The position numbers and the translations under genes are program-made. A DNA stretch of 64,000 nt from a virus, in IMG/VR virus record IMGVR_UViG_3300042892_002669, positions 1 to 64,000 of that record, one strand, 5' to 3'. Shown here piece after piece: positions 49,350 to 57,468 of this stretch. Position 1 is the stretch's first letter; every line of letters begins with the position of its first letter. Under the pieces are notes generated by a model, which saw only the letters and a program-made list of their open reading frames with translations, ran no database searches and was not told where the DNA came from.

Positions 49350-50408
49350 TTAATAGCCTATTGGCGTGTTATCAGTTAACGAAACAATCTTGCCGGCAAA
49401 CTTGCCGCCAGCGTGTTCAAAATCAACAGTGCCCAATTGAATCAGGATGGGCATCTGATGAGTTCTGGCCAACAGTTCATTTGAAATAGTTTCTTTAACG
49501 GTTCGTATAGTGTTGGTGTTGTGTGCGATTCCCAACTCAGCCAACATGTGTTCAACTGGTTCGGCGCTGATATAATTACTATATGGATTAAGATACAGCA
49601 CATAGTCACACTCTACACTTTTAAGTAACAGTGCCAGTTCATCCATATTATGGATGTTATGTTGTATATTGGTGTTTACAGCAAAACTTAATTTGGTCAC
49701 AGTGTCAGTGTCATTGGCATCAGGTGCTATCTCTTGTTGTAACTGTGGATCAATAGCCACTCCACATGCAGCGAGCTTGGCTATAGTGGACCAGTCAGTT
49801 GACAGTTCCAAGTGTTTCAATGCAGTGTCCAATTGTTCAGATGTAGCAACTATATACAACCTGCCATTGATTCTGGTCAGTGTAGGTTCCCAATACTTGC
49901 AGTTTTCATATAAGGAGACTTCATTGAGTATACCAGTTATCGTATCGCAACAGGTGAATTCAGTGTAGTGCTTGCGAACCATGTCAACAATCAGCTTGAG
50001 CGAACGTAATCCAAACTCAGCGTAGTAATACTTTTCAGTTTGATGCCACTGCATTACACCAAGTGCCCTAAATTCTTTTACAAAAGAATCTTTGTAGGGA
50101 CTGCGCAATATGATAGTGTCAGAATCTACCTTTATATTTGGTACGGTGAATTCACTGGCACTGGGAATAATTTTAGTTGACCAGGGCAGTGCGGCCAGTG
50201 CAGCAACATCATACTCATATTTGGTAAACTGTTTGTGATATTTTAGCAGCACTTTTTTAAACAGTGCAGCTTGATTGGTAGTGATTGGCTTTCTGGACAA
50301 GATATTAGTCACTTGCAAACTGTGCAAAAATCTCTTGTCGTAAGAGCCCAGACTAATGTGCGTGAGCAATAACTCTAGCACTTCTTCCGCATTGTGTATT
50401 CTGTTCAT
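49350..50408 (-). CDS. Conserved hypothetical protein, HARP-like region, 352 aa
   Basis: The middle (SPYKDSFVKEFRALGVMQWH and TEKYYYAEFGLRSLKLIVDM) resembles the HARP domain of annealing helicases such as SMARCAL1, which recognises forked DNA. The rest has no recognised motif. It directly precedes UvsW in the operon, 12 bases away, and a two-gene unit giving HARP-like plus SF2 motor would mimic a split annealing helicase. The HARP likeness is weak and judged by eye. Confidence 0.6.
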   Translation of the reverse strand: MNRIHNAEEVLELLLTHISLGSYDKRFLHSLQVTNILSRKPITTNQAALFKKVLLKYHKQFTKYEYDVAALAALPWSTKIIPSASEFTVPNIKVDSDTIILRSPYKDSFVKEFRALGVMQWHQTEKYYYAEFGLRSLKLIVDMVRKHYTEFTCCDTITGILNEVSLYENCKYWEPTLTRINGRLYIVATSEQLDTALKHLELSTDWSTIAKLAACGVAIDPQLQQEIAPDANDTDTVTKLSFAVNTNIQHNIHNMDELALLLKSVECDYVLYLNPYSNYISAEPVEHMLAELGIAHNTNTIRTVKETISNELLARTHQMPILIQLGTVDFEHAGGKFAGKIVSLTDNTPIGY

Positions 50409-50415
50409 GTGTTCA

Positions 50416-50444
50416 ATTATACAGTGTATTCATAAAAAATGCAA
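50416..50444 (-). promoter_or_regulatory. Sigma70-type early promoter of the HARP-like/UvsW operon
   Basis: TTGCAT (50439-50444), a 17-base spacer and TATAAT (50416-50421), with ATG 7 bases downstream at 50408. Confidence 0.78.
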
Positions 50445-50455
50445 CATAAATGGAA

Positions 50456-50477
50456 ACAGGGAGCTTGCGCTCCCTGT
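50456..50477 (-). terminator. Terminator-like hairpin
   Basis: Perfect 9-bp stem ACAGGGAGC-GCAA-GCTCCCTGT behind the AAA+ gene. The following T-run is short (TTTCC), so termination may be partial. The next promoter begins 12 bases further on. Confidence 0.65.
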
Positions 50478-50494
50478 GGACACTTGCAAAAATA

Positions 50495-51529
50495 CTAGCG
50501 TTTCATACATGTACTAACTGCAAGATTGCGCCAGTTATTTGGACTGATCTTAACTAAGTCTGCAATTTTCAAACACATACGCAAACTTAATTCATGCACT
50601 CTATTTTTATTTTCAGCAATAAAGTCCAGAATCATATCAGCTTGCGCTGCTTCAAACGCATAGTCTTTAAACAGCCCGCCATCTGCATCACGATGCACTT
50701 GCTTGATACGCAACATCTTGTCACGCTCAGTATCAATCGTCAAATCTAAAAAGTGACAACGACTTTGCAATGCTTCCAAATGATCTTGCAATTTCTTGCT
50801 CTTGACATTCTCAAACTTCAAGTTAGTGATAAAGATTGCACTGCCGTGAAAATCAAATTGATCTGGGATTCCCTCACGACGAAGCAATGCGCTGTCACTG
50901 TTCCAGCAGATTTTACGGCGCTTGCCTGAATCAAGTGCTGCTTTCAGAATGTTCAGTGACAAGTCATCTTGAAATACGCTGTCACAGTCATCAAACACCA
51001 GAATGTTTTTCTTGTCACTGAATTTGTACAATTGTGCGTACAAGCCCAGTGCAGTCATTGCACCTTTTACAATCTCATAACGAACACGCTTGCCAGCAAG
51101 TTTGTCAAACATGCTAGCTTTTTCTAGCTGAGTTTCAACACCATAGCTTTTGCCTACACCCGGCGGGCCTGAAACAATCATAGCACGAATATCACTGTTG
51201 ATACATGCGCCCGTCATTTCATCAAGTACCGCAAAACGGGTAGCAATGCGATCCATTGCTTGTTCATCTGTTTCTACTGATTTAATTTCTTTTGCTTTAA
51301 ATGCAATAACGTCTGTTGTCACTTCTGCACTCCCGTCTAAATATTGAATATCGCTGATTGAATCTACTTTTACTCTGACGATCTCATTAGCATGATCGAA
51401 TTGCCCATCGTTTTGCACTGTTACATAATTTGCATTCTTGCCAGTTTGATAGCCCTTGACTAACGTGAACACTTGATTTACTACACGACTGTTACGATAC
51501 TGTCCGGAGATGATATTAATAGTTGACAT
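50495..51529 (-). CDS. AAA+ ATPase, 344 aa
   Basis: Walker A GPPGVGKS and Walker B ILVFDDCD are clear, followed by FHGSAIFITNLKFENVKSKK (sensor 1) and LQSRCHFLDL. The start is ATG 51529 (MSTINIISGQYRN) with GGAAGC upstream; the longer frame begins inside the promoter. Homologues are common in aquatic T4-like phages. It could be a remodeller of recombination or replication complexes, but no direct evidence exists. It has a perfect consensus promoter of its own. Confidence 0.82.
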   Translation of the reverse strand: MSTINIISGQYRNSRVVNQVFTLVKGYQTGKNANYVTVQNDGQFDHANEIVRVKVDSISDIQYLDGSAEVTTDVIAFKAKEIKSVETDEQAMDRIATRFAVLDEMTGACINSDIRAMIVSGPPGVGKSYGVETQLEKASMFDKLAGKRVRYEIVKGAMTALGLYAQLYKFSDKKNILVFDDCDSVFQDDLSLNILKAALDSGKRRKICWNSDSALLRREGIPDQFDFHGSAIFITNLKFENVKSKKLQDHLEALQSRCHFLDLTIDTERDKMLRIKQVHRDADGGLFKDYAFEAAQADMILDFIAENKNRVHELSLRMCLKIADLVKISPNNWRNLAVSTCMKR

Positions 51530-51563
51530 TGTTTGCTTCCTTATGTAGTTATCAATACTGTGT

Positions 51564-51592
51564 ATTATACGTGATATGTGATTTACTGTCAA
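51564..51592 (-). promoter_or_regulatory. Perfect consensus sigma70 promoter for the AAA+ gene
   Basis: TTGACA (51587-51592), a 17-base spacer and TATAAT (51564-51569). It shares the first 12 bases (TTGACAGTAAAT) with the next promoter at 51870. Confidence 0.85.
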
Positions 51593-51602
51593 CTAAATTG
51601 TC

Positions 51603-51836
51603 TCAAAATACGGCACCCTTGAATTGCTCATAGTCATAGAATGCTACTAACTTATCTTGTTTAAAATACACTGCGATGCCACCCAAATCGTCACATGCGT
51701 CATAATCTGTAAATTCACGCTCAAACCGGTCTTGCAAATCATTGATTGAGTTGCTATCTACATAAGAATCTTCAAAATCATGTGTGTACGTAGCGCTGTT
51801 AATAGTGTTGCTTTCAACGTCAGTGATATCTCTCAT
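51603..51836 (-). CDS. Small acidic hypothetical protein, 77 aa
   Basis: Start at ATG 51836 (MRDITDVESNTINSATY), preceded by GGGAGC; the longer frame has no signal. Strongly acidic, ending DDLGGIAVYFKQDKLVAFYD. A perfect consensus promoter lies upstream, implying strong early expression. A small acidic early protein could be a host-takeover inhibitor, but this is only inference from composition and promoter. Confidence 0.65.
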   Translation of the reverse strand: MRDITDVESNTINSATYTHDFEDSYVDSNSINDLQDRFEREFTDYDACDDLGGIAVYFKQDKLVAFYDYEQFKGAVF

Positions 51837-51869
51837 GTTTTTTGCTCCCAATTGATTAGTTAAGTACAC

Positions 51870-51898
51870 ATTATAGCAGACTGTGCATTTACTGTCAA
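51870..51898 (-). promoter_or_regulatory. Perfect consensus sigma70 promoter for the 77-residue acidic protein
   Basis: TTGACA (51893-51898), 17-base spacer ending TGC (extended -10) and TATAAT (51870-51875). Confidence 0.85.
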
Positions 51899-51933
51899 GT
51901 GTGTCTTTTTAGCAACATATTGCTAATTTAGCA

Positions 51934-52389
51934 TCAAATACTGGCGTCTTCCATACCCGCTGTACGCAGTCTGGTGATATGACCCAGCATGAAGTTTTTA
52001 CTTTCAAGCCCTTTCATAACACCCAGCCAACGATTGCGAATCAGTGCCACTTCGTTGATGATAGTTTCAAAGTCAATGACTTCATCTTCGCCGTCCACAT
52101 ACTTCTCAGCATCTCTGCTGGTGAGTACACGATTGTATGCTTCCAAATATTTCTGGAAGTGTTTGCGTCTGATCTTTCTAAGCTGGATGTTCAGAAAGTT
52201 CAGCACAGCCTCAATCTCTTGTAGTTGATTGAATCTGTGCTCGGTGACGCCAGGCAATGAAGCAAGATTTTTTTCAATGTTACCAAAGACGCCAACATCA
52301 CGTTTGGCGTTGCCCAGTTCATTTTCATAATGTAAAATGAAATCAGGTATTGATGCTAGGTCTCTGTTAACTGTTGTATACCAATCCAT
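51934..52389 (-). CDS. uvsY: Recombination mediator UvsY-like, 151 aa
   Basis: UvsY loads UvsX recombinase onto gp32-coated single strands. This helical protein has FNQLQEIEAVLNFLNIQLRK, HFQKYLEAYNRVLTSRDAEK, YVDGEDEVIDFETIINEVA and the C-terminal NFMLGHITRLRTAGME, the last like T4 UvsY FAIKHIQDMRAFEAG. T4 UvsY has 137 residues. Position two genes after UvsX supports it. Confidence 0.8.
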   Translation of the reverse strand: MDWYTTVNRDLASIPDFILHYENELGNAKRDVGVFGNIEKNLASLPGVTEHRFNQLQEIEAVLNFLNIQLRKIRRKHFQKYLEAYNRVLTSRDAEKYVDGEDEVIDFETIINEVALIRNRWLGVMKGLESKNFMLGHITRLRTAGMEDASI

Positions 52390-52401
52390 TGCTGTTTCCT
52401 A

Positions 52402-52647
52402 TCAATAAGGTTCGTCTTCGTCTTCGTCGTACTCGTCCAGATCATCGTCCAGTTGATCCGCATAAACTTTTAATGCAGTGGCAATGTCTTTGTCGCCACG
52501 GAAAGCAAATGCTGCCTTGATATCTGTGGGATCAGCATTATTTTCTATCATGTAATGCACGATAGAATCTGCTGCATCCTTGCGTTCATTGAAATCAATA
52601 TGATTACGCAACACTTCCCAAACTTCTGCAACTATATCTAAATTCAT
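52402..52647 (-). CDS. Conserved small acidic protein, 81 aa
   Basis: Helical N-terminal part (VAEVWEVLRNHIDFNERKDA, ADSIVHYMIENNADPTDIKA) and an extremely acidic end (DQLDDDLDEYDEDEDEPY). The gene is placed between UvsX and UvsY with a TAATG overlap, as in other aquatic T4-like phages I recall. It may regulate UvsX or bind UvsY, by position only. Confidence 0.7.
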   Translation of the reverse strand: MNLDIVAEVWEVLRNHIDFNERKDAADSIVHYMIENNADPTDIKAAFAFRGDKDIATALKVYADQLDDDLDEYDEDEDEPY

Positions 52648-53753
52648 TAGACCATCTCCTGTTCAATTGCTGGGTCATCTGTTTGTTCAACTTGGTCAAC
52701 CACTTCCTCATCTGGCGTTGCCGTTGATTTTTTCACACCATTGCTAAATTCAGTCATCACGGTGTCCAAGCAGTTGTTCTCATTTGATTCCCAACCCTTG
52801 CGGAACTGCTTGATAACAACACCATCGCCAGTGGTGTAAGACAATCGGTTGCCTTCTTTGGTGAGCAGTCCATTTTTCTCAAACAAGTCAAGCAAGCCCG
52901 AATATGGATTCATACCAGTGCTGTATGGAATCTTGATCTGCAGAGTTTCAAAAGGTTTGGCGTATCGTGTTTTCATAATCTTACATGCGGCACGAATACC
53001 ATTTACTTCTGAGACCTTGTTACCATCTTCATCTTCTTTGAGCTTGAGCTTCTTCATTGCAACCAGAATACTACTTGCGTATACGAAGCCCTGACCACCA
53101 CTTACTTTATCATCTGGATCAAACATATCCTGACTGGCGTATGTGTGATTGGTAGCTACCATACCAATGTTCAAGCTACCAAACATATTTACTGAGTTAC
53201 GTACAAGTGAGGCCAGTGCTTTGGGCTTACGACCCATGTCACCTTTCATGTCACCTGCTTCAAACTGATTAACGTCAGTTGGAGTCAGTAACATGCCCAA
53301 ACTGTCAATAACAAACAATACTTTTGGACGATCTTCCAAAGGCAATGTCTTGTAATCTGTTACAAACTTGCTTACTGTTTTAGCCACATCGTCAATCATG
53401 GCCATGTTTAATTTTAATAGTTTATCTTCACCGGTGTCAACGCCCAGATCATGCAACCACTTTTCATCTAGTGCATTTTCCGAATCGATGAGAACCACAA
53501 AGATACCTTGCTTTTGTGCGTGTCTAACCAAGTTGCCACTGCATATAAAGCTTTTCCCTGATCCAGATTCACCAGCAAATACAGTGACTTTGCCCAAAGG
53601 AACGCCTTTGTTAAAATCACCACTGATAAGATAATTGAGTGCATAATTTCCTGTACTGATCCAATCGGTTGGATCATTAAAACCTATACTAAGACCATCG
53701 ATGCTCTTAGTAATTTCCCGTCTAAATTTTGATACGTCAAATGGCTTTGCCAA
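52647..53753 (-). CDS. uvsX: RecA-like recombinase UvsX
   Basis: Strand-exchange protein of phage recombination. ISTGNYALNYLISGDFNKGV leads to Walker A GESGSGKS near residue 60; then DSENALDEKWLHDLGVD, Walker B-like VLFVIDSLGMLLT, VATNHTYAS and SGGQGFVYASSILVAMKK. 368 residues (T4 has 391). The C-terminus is acidic (ATPDEEVVDQVEQTDDPAIE), as usual. Operon order UvsX, small acidic protein, UvsY. Confidence 0.97.
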   Translation of the reverse strand: MAKPFDVSKFRREITKSIDGLSIGFNDPTDWISTGNYALNYLISGDFNKGVPLGKVTVFAGESGSGKSFICSGNLVRHAQKQGIFVVLIDSENALDEKWLHDLGVDTGEDKLLKLNMAMIDDVAKTVSKFVTDYKTLPLEDRPKVLFVIDSLGMLLTPTDVNQFEAGDMKGDMGRKPKALASLVRNSVNMFGSLNIGMVATNHTYASQDMFDPDDKVSGGQGFVYASSILVAMKKLKLKEDEDGNKVSEVNGIRAACKIMKTRYAKPFETLQIKIPYSTGMNPYSGLLDLFEKNGLLTKEGNRLSYTTGDGVVIKQFRKGWESNENNCLDTVMTEFSNGVKKSTATPDEEVVDQVEQTDDPAIEQEMV

Positions 53754-53768
53754 TTTATTCTCCTAATT

Positions 53769-53993
53769 TCATTTATTAGTACGATACACGTTATTGACCT
53801 TTTTGTCAATAATTTCCGGGCACTTGTCAGCAATAACATCAATATCCCAATCATTTGGAAAGTGTCTGAGTGCTGTTCTTGCCCTATCTCTAACCATGCC
53901 AGGAACTCTGGGTGTTTTACCAGGGTCGCACAGTTCTTCTAATAGTTTTTTACCCTGCTTAATGGCGAGGTATCTTTGGTCTGGAAGTGTCAT
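53769..53993 (-). CDS. BPSL0761-like small protein, 74 aa
   Basis: The sequence MTLPDQRYLAIKQGKKLLEE continuing CDPGKTPRVP, then RDRARTALRHFPNDWDI, follows a small family of bacterial and phage proteins (BPSL0761-like; pattern MTLPDER...TPRVP..VR.RAR.LLRHYP). The function of the family is unknown. It lies between gp32 and UvsX, in the recombination operon, 15 bases before UvsX. Confidence 0.75.
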   Translation of the reverse strand: MTLPDQRYLAIKQGKKLLEELCDPGKTPRVPGMVRDRARTALRHFPNDWDIDVIADKCPEIIDKKVNNVYRTNK

Positions 53994-54005
53994 GTAATTC
54001 TCCTA

Positions 54006-54028
54006 AAGAAGGGGAACACAGTTCCCCT
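54006..54028 (-). terminator. Terminator-like hairpin after gp32
   Basis: Perfect 8-bp stem AGGGGAAC-TGT-GTTCCCCT followed by TCTTT. It lies just behind the gp32 stop and may lower transcription into the recombination genes. Confidence 0.7.
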
Positions 54029-54038
54029 GTCTTATACT

Positions 54039-55037
54039 TTATACCTTAGCCTGGCGTGAGCGAATCATTGCCAAAATATCTTGGGCTTTGTCGCTTGACG
54101 GTGCTGGAGCTTGTGCAGCGACTGCTGCGGGTGGAGTTTCAAATTGGTCGTCACCTGTCCAAGGAGCAGTAGCAGGTGCTGCTGCAGGCTTGCTGGTTAC
54201 CACTGTTTCAAATGTATCAGTGGCGGCCTTGACTGCACCAGCTGGTGCATCCAAACCATATGGACGATAGTATGCACCCCAACGTTCGTTGTCGTAGGGT
54301 TTACCATCCACACTTGCCTCAAACATTTCTTTCATGATGCGCAGTTCTGCTTCACCAGGTTTCTTTGGCAAGAATTCTGACAGATTGAAAAGACCATGTG
54401 CTTCAATTGCAGCTTGTTCAGCCTCAGTCAATGCACTTTCTTTACGACTCCAAGTTGAAGTGCTATAGTCTGCATAGCCACCCTTGGATGTTTTAGTCAC
54501 GCGGAAATCAAGACCCTGCATGTAGTCAGTGGGCAGGTTTTCCATTTCAGGATCCATCAAGCTGGACTTGATAATGGTAAAGATTTGTGGACTGATGATG
54601 AAACGACGAATTGGATTCGCAGGAGCCTTGTCATCACCAATTGGATTCTGACGTACAAAACCCTGAAACAGGTAGCTGCGTTTCTTCCAGTACTTGTTGG
54701 CCATTTCTTTCAATGACTCATCTTTGTACCAGGGACGTACTTCTGCCAAGATTGGGCAGCTATCGCCATACATTTCTACGCATGGAACTTGTACCACAAC
54801 TTGTTTGCTATTGCTATCACCCTTGACACCATTGAATGGCAGCTTGATTACTTGACGCTCTACCCAGAAGAAAGTGTTAGCTGCGTCACCGTCTGGTAAG
54901 AAACGAATGGTAGCGTTGGTACCTTCTTCCATATTCCAATGGGCGTAGATTGAGTTGTCGCTTTGGGTAGGGGATGCTGATGATGATTTGTTTTCTTGTG
55001 CCGCGATACGGGCACGAATTTCTGCTAATGAAGCCAT
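54039..55037 (-). CDS. 32: Single-stranded DNA binding protein (gp32-like)
   Basis: Coats single strands and organises replication and recombination. The N-terminus (SLAEIRARIAAQ) is the basic self-association part. The core has IYAHWNMEEGTNATIRFLPD, then FFWVERQVIKLPF and VPCVEMYGDSCPI, and SYLFQGFVRQNP, as in cyanophage gp32. Only two Cys in the zinc region are seen, fewer than T4. The C-terminus is Ala/Pro-rich, ending SSDKAQDILAMIRSRQAKV. The leader has a hairpin and both early and late promoter elements. Confidence 0.93.
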   Translation of the reverse strand: MASLAEIRARIAAQENKSSSASPTQSDNSIYAHWNMEEGTNATIRFLPDGDAANTFFWVERQVIKLPFNGVKGDSNSKQVVVQVPCVEMYGDSCPILAEVRPWYKDESLKEMANKYWKKRSYLFQGFVRQNPIGDDKAPANPIRRFIISPQIFTIIKSSLMDPEMENLPTDYMQGLDFRVTKTSKGGYADYSTSTWSRKESALTEAEQAAIEAHGLFNLSEFLPKKPGEAELRIMKEMFEASVDGKPYDNERWGAYYRPYGLDAPAGAVKAATDTFETVVTSKPAAAPATAPWTGDDQFETPPAAVAAQAPAPSSDKAQDILAMIRSRQAKV

Positions 55038-55081
55038 GATATTTCCTTTATATTAAGATGGTCTTTGTTTTTTATTGTCGC

Positions 55082-55098
55082 TACTTCACTATGAAGTA
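55082..55098 (-). promoter_or_regulatory. gp32 leader hairpin
   Basis: Perfect TACTTCA-TAG-TGAAGTA stem in the leader, followed by an A-rich single-stranded stretch before AAGGAAA and ATG. T4 gp32 represses its own translation by binding a leader pseudoknot plus an unstructured stretch, so a like role is plausible. Confidence 0.5.
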
Positions 55099-55102
55099 AC
55101 TA

Positions 55103-55139
55103 ACGCAGACACTATTATAACAAACAATAGCATCTGCGT
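55103..55139 (-). repeat. Inverted repeat flanking the gp32 -10 box
   Basis: ACGCAGA at 55103-55109 and TCTGCGT at 55133-55139, seven perfect pairs around the TATAAT. Could be an operator or a stem that forms only in DNA. Confidence 0.5.
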
Positions 55140-55142
55140 CAA
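55114..55142 (-). promoter_or_regulatory. Sigma70-type early promoter for gp32
   Basis: TTGACG (55137-55142), 17-base spacer and TATAAT (55114-55119). The leader is about 70 bases. Confidence 0.8.
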
Positions 55143-55145
55143 GTA

Positions 55146-55153
55146 TATTTATC
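55146..55153 (-). promoter_or_regulatory. Late promoter box GATAAATA upstream of gp32
   Basis: Lies four bases upstream of the -35 box of the early promoter. The two promoters together would keep gp32 expressed in both phases. Confidence 0.5.
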
Positions 55154-55191
55154 CCAAATGGGACAAATAGATTTTTTTACTGCAGTTTTTA

Positions 55192-57468
55192 CTACTTTAT
55201 TAACCCAGATAGTCTGCGCATTGCAGCCAACTGGTCAGTACTCTCGTCTACACCAACCAGATCGCCTGGTTTGGCACTAAGAAAATCTCCCAATTCTTCT
55301 GCACCACGGCCCCGTTTACCACTTTGATGTTTCCATTCAGAACCAACACGAACAATTTTATCACCGTCGTCATTTACATAAACACGACTGTCGTCCGTGT
55401 AGTACCCAAAAGAATTTAGGGTCGATATCAGAGTATCTTTTGACTCAGAGCCTTCCGACACACCTTGCTCTTTATTTGCTAACTGGTCTAACTTGTCATA
55501 GCGGTCAAAATGCTTCTTGGAAGTTTTGGTATCGCCCTTCATACTGGCATCTTGTGACTTGGCAATTTCTTGTCCAGCACGACTTTTAACATCTTGACCT
55601 GTAGCCAAACGCTTGATATCTTTTCCCAAGCCCTCCGCCACACCTTGCTCTACTGGTCGTTTGAAATTTGGACGAGGTGCTTTACCACTCAGAAACTTCC
55701 CAACATCGGACCAATGACCCACTACTTGGCCTTGTTTGTTTAGTGCTACGATTTTATCATCTTTTTTCGTAATAGTATATCCACTACTTTTAGCCTGATC
55801 TTTCCAATCATACCAACTTGTAAACTTATCAGATTCATTCAATGAGCCTTCCGCTACACCTTTTGTGACCCGAGCAACACCTACCTGCTGATCTTTTGGC
55901 TCAATTGGCTGTTGACCTTGTTCTTGTTCCTTGCGCTTTTTTGCAGCCAGGTCTGCCACGCTACCTTTGCGAGGCTTTTTTGCACCGTAACTGAATGGAC
56001 CAGCCTCCGCCACACCTTCTTTGGGTTCCTGTCTGTCGTACTGACGTTGAGCGCGAGCCTGACTATCATCGGGAAATTGATGGGGTTTCTTGGGTGATTG
56101 GTATTGGTCACCGCGAATGCCTTTGTACACACGCTCACCAGTTTCAGGATCATCCTCGTAGTGATGACGTTCACCTGGACGTAAACTCTCTGCCACTTCT
56201 GGAGTCATGGGTCTTTCAATCTTGTCTATCACACTGTGCATGCGATGGTCATCCGATTGTTCCATCCAATTGATAATGGTTTCAACTGCATCTGCATCAG
56301 GATCTTGCTCTGACAATTCTTCCAGTAGGCCGTTCAACTGATCATCTTCCAAGTTTACCGAAGCCAACATTGCTTTTGCATTCATTGCATTTGGCCCAAC
56401 CACAATCTCATCACTCAACATGCCTGCCAAATCATCCAACTGAGGCATACTCTTGGGTGCTAATCTTTCACTGACCAATTGATCGGCCCACTCTGACAAT
56501 TCAGATATTTCAGCCACTTCATTCATAGAATTGCGACCTCGGCTGATCTTGGACAATATGGGCATGGCGCTTTCTATTCTTGGATCCAATGTGGCGTTCA
56601 TAAACATCTCACTGAGATCCGCACCAGCTGCGTCTTCTATTAGAGTGGGTGACCAATTGTCAAAATGTTCATTGTAGCCACGCTTGCCTGCCATTTTGCG
56701 CAATGACTCACGCAACTGCAGATAGTGTTCAGTGCCTTCTGTGACCAATTGTTGTGTGCTTTCATTGAACTGACCATTTTTAGTGGCTCTGACAAAGCCT
56801 GCCATTTTGGTATAGTCTTCGCACATCTCTCGGATATGATTCCAACGCTCGTCGTTTGGTAATCCACCTTCAGCTATGTGTCTGGCGAAAGGTCTGGCCA
56901 ATCCAGGTTTGGTAGTTGGTGCCAGTACTCGTTCACCCAATGAGTTCTCAATAAAGATTTGAGCAATGTTTCTGTAGCGTTGCTCACCTTCTTCTATTTT
57001 GCGGGTGTGCTTGATCACCATCTTTACTGTGGGAACTGCATCGCTGTAGCTGCCTGACTTGCCCATGGGGTAGTAACCCTCATCCAGTTTTTTTGTGTTT
57101 TCTCTTTTTGCCATATCGTATTTTAAATTGTCAATATCACTTAATTCAAATTTGCTTACTTTACCAAATGTCAGTTTGCGCAATCTGGCAGTTAGTTCGT
57201 GGAAACTGAGCATGCCATCATCAGTTGAACCAGCTGGACTCCCAGCAACGTCATCCCCAAAGTACAGTGTAAGTTCACCAGTGCCGTCGATTCCTATAGT
57301 GATAGTTCCATAGTTTTCTCCGTCTTTGATAAAGTTAAACTGAAACACATCGGCGTCATCGGTTATAGCCATTTCTTTGCCCGACGAATCCAGCATGGTT
57401 GGCTTGTATCCGTTGGTCTTCAAGAACTTGAACACTGTGGCTTTTACTGAGTTTTGGTTAATTGGCAT
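55192..57468 (-). CDS. Modular polyprotein with GVAE junction repeats, 758 aa
   Basis: The N-terminal domain (ATVFKFLKTNGYKPTMLDSS, then FQFNFIKDGENYGTITIG) is followed by a helical middle (residues 150-430). The C-terminal third is built from small units separated by GVAEAGPF, GVAEGSLN, GVAEGLGK and GVSEGSES. These junctions fit the T4 prohead protease rule (hydrophobic-x-Glu|Gly/Ala). One unit (TSWYDWKDQAKSSGYTITKK) and another (LISTLNSFGYYTDDSRVYVN) look like independent small folds. It ends AAMRRLSGLIK. Possibly processed in the capsid and injected. No known function; late box upstream. Confidence 0.65.
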   Translation of the reverse strand: MPINQNSVKATVFKFLKTNGYKPTMLDSSGKEMAITDDADVFQFNFIKDGENYGTITIGIDGTGELTLYFGDDVAGSPAGSTDDGMLSFHELTARLRKLTFGKVSKFELSDIDNLKYDMAKRENTKKLDEGYYPMGKSGSYSDAVPTVKMVIKHTRKIEEGEQRYRNIAQIFIENSLGERVLAPTTKPGLARPFARHIAEGGLPNDERWNHIREMCEDYTKMAGFVRATKNGQFNESTQQLVTEGTEHYLQLRESLRKMAGKRGYNEHFDNWSPTLIEDAAGADLSEMFMNATLDPRIESAMPILSKISRGRNSMNEVAEISELSEWADQLVSERLAPKSMPQLDDLAGMLSDEIVVGPNAMNAKAMLASVNLEDDQLNGLLEELSEQDPDADAVETIINWMEQSDDHRMHSVIDKIERPMTPEVAESLRPGERHHYEDDPETGERVYKGIRGDQYQSPKKPHQFPDDSQARAQRQYDRQEPKEGVAEAGPFSYGAKKPRKGSVADLAAKKRKEQEQGQQPIEPKDQQVGVARVTKGVAEGSLNESDKFTSWYDWKDQAKSSGYTITKKDDKIVALNKQGQVVGHWSDVGKFLSGKAPRPNFKRPVEQGVAEGLGKDIKRLATGQDVKSRAGQEIAKSQDASMKGDTKTSKKHFDRYDKLDQLANKEQGVSEGSESKDTLISTLNSFGYYTDDSRVYVNDDGDKIVRVGSEWKHQSGKRGRGAEELGDFLSAKPGDLVGVDESTDQLAAMRRLSGLIK
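55450..56016 (-). repeat. Four short repeats coding GV(A/S)E(A/G)
   Basis: Copies at 55450-55464, 55630-55644, 55846-55860 and 56002-56016, spaced 180, 216 and 156 bases (whole codons). The first two share AAGGTGTG with CGGA. DNA likeness also at wobble positions suggests recent module duplication. Confidence 0.8.

Noticed and set aside
51911-51932. Hairpin TTAGCAA...TTGCTAA behind UvsY as terminator
   Set aside because: On the minus strand it is followed by A rather than T, and the next promoter lies within it, so I do not call it a terminator.
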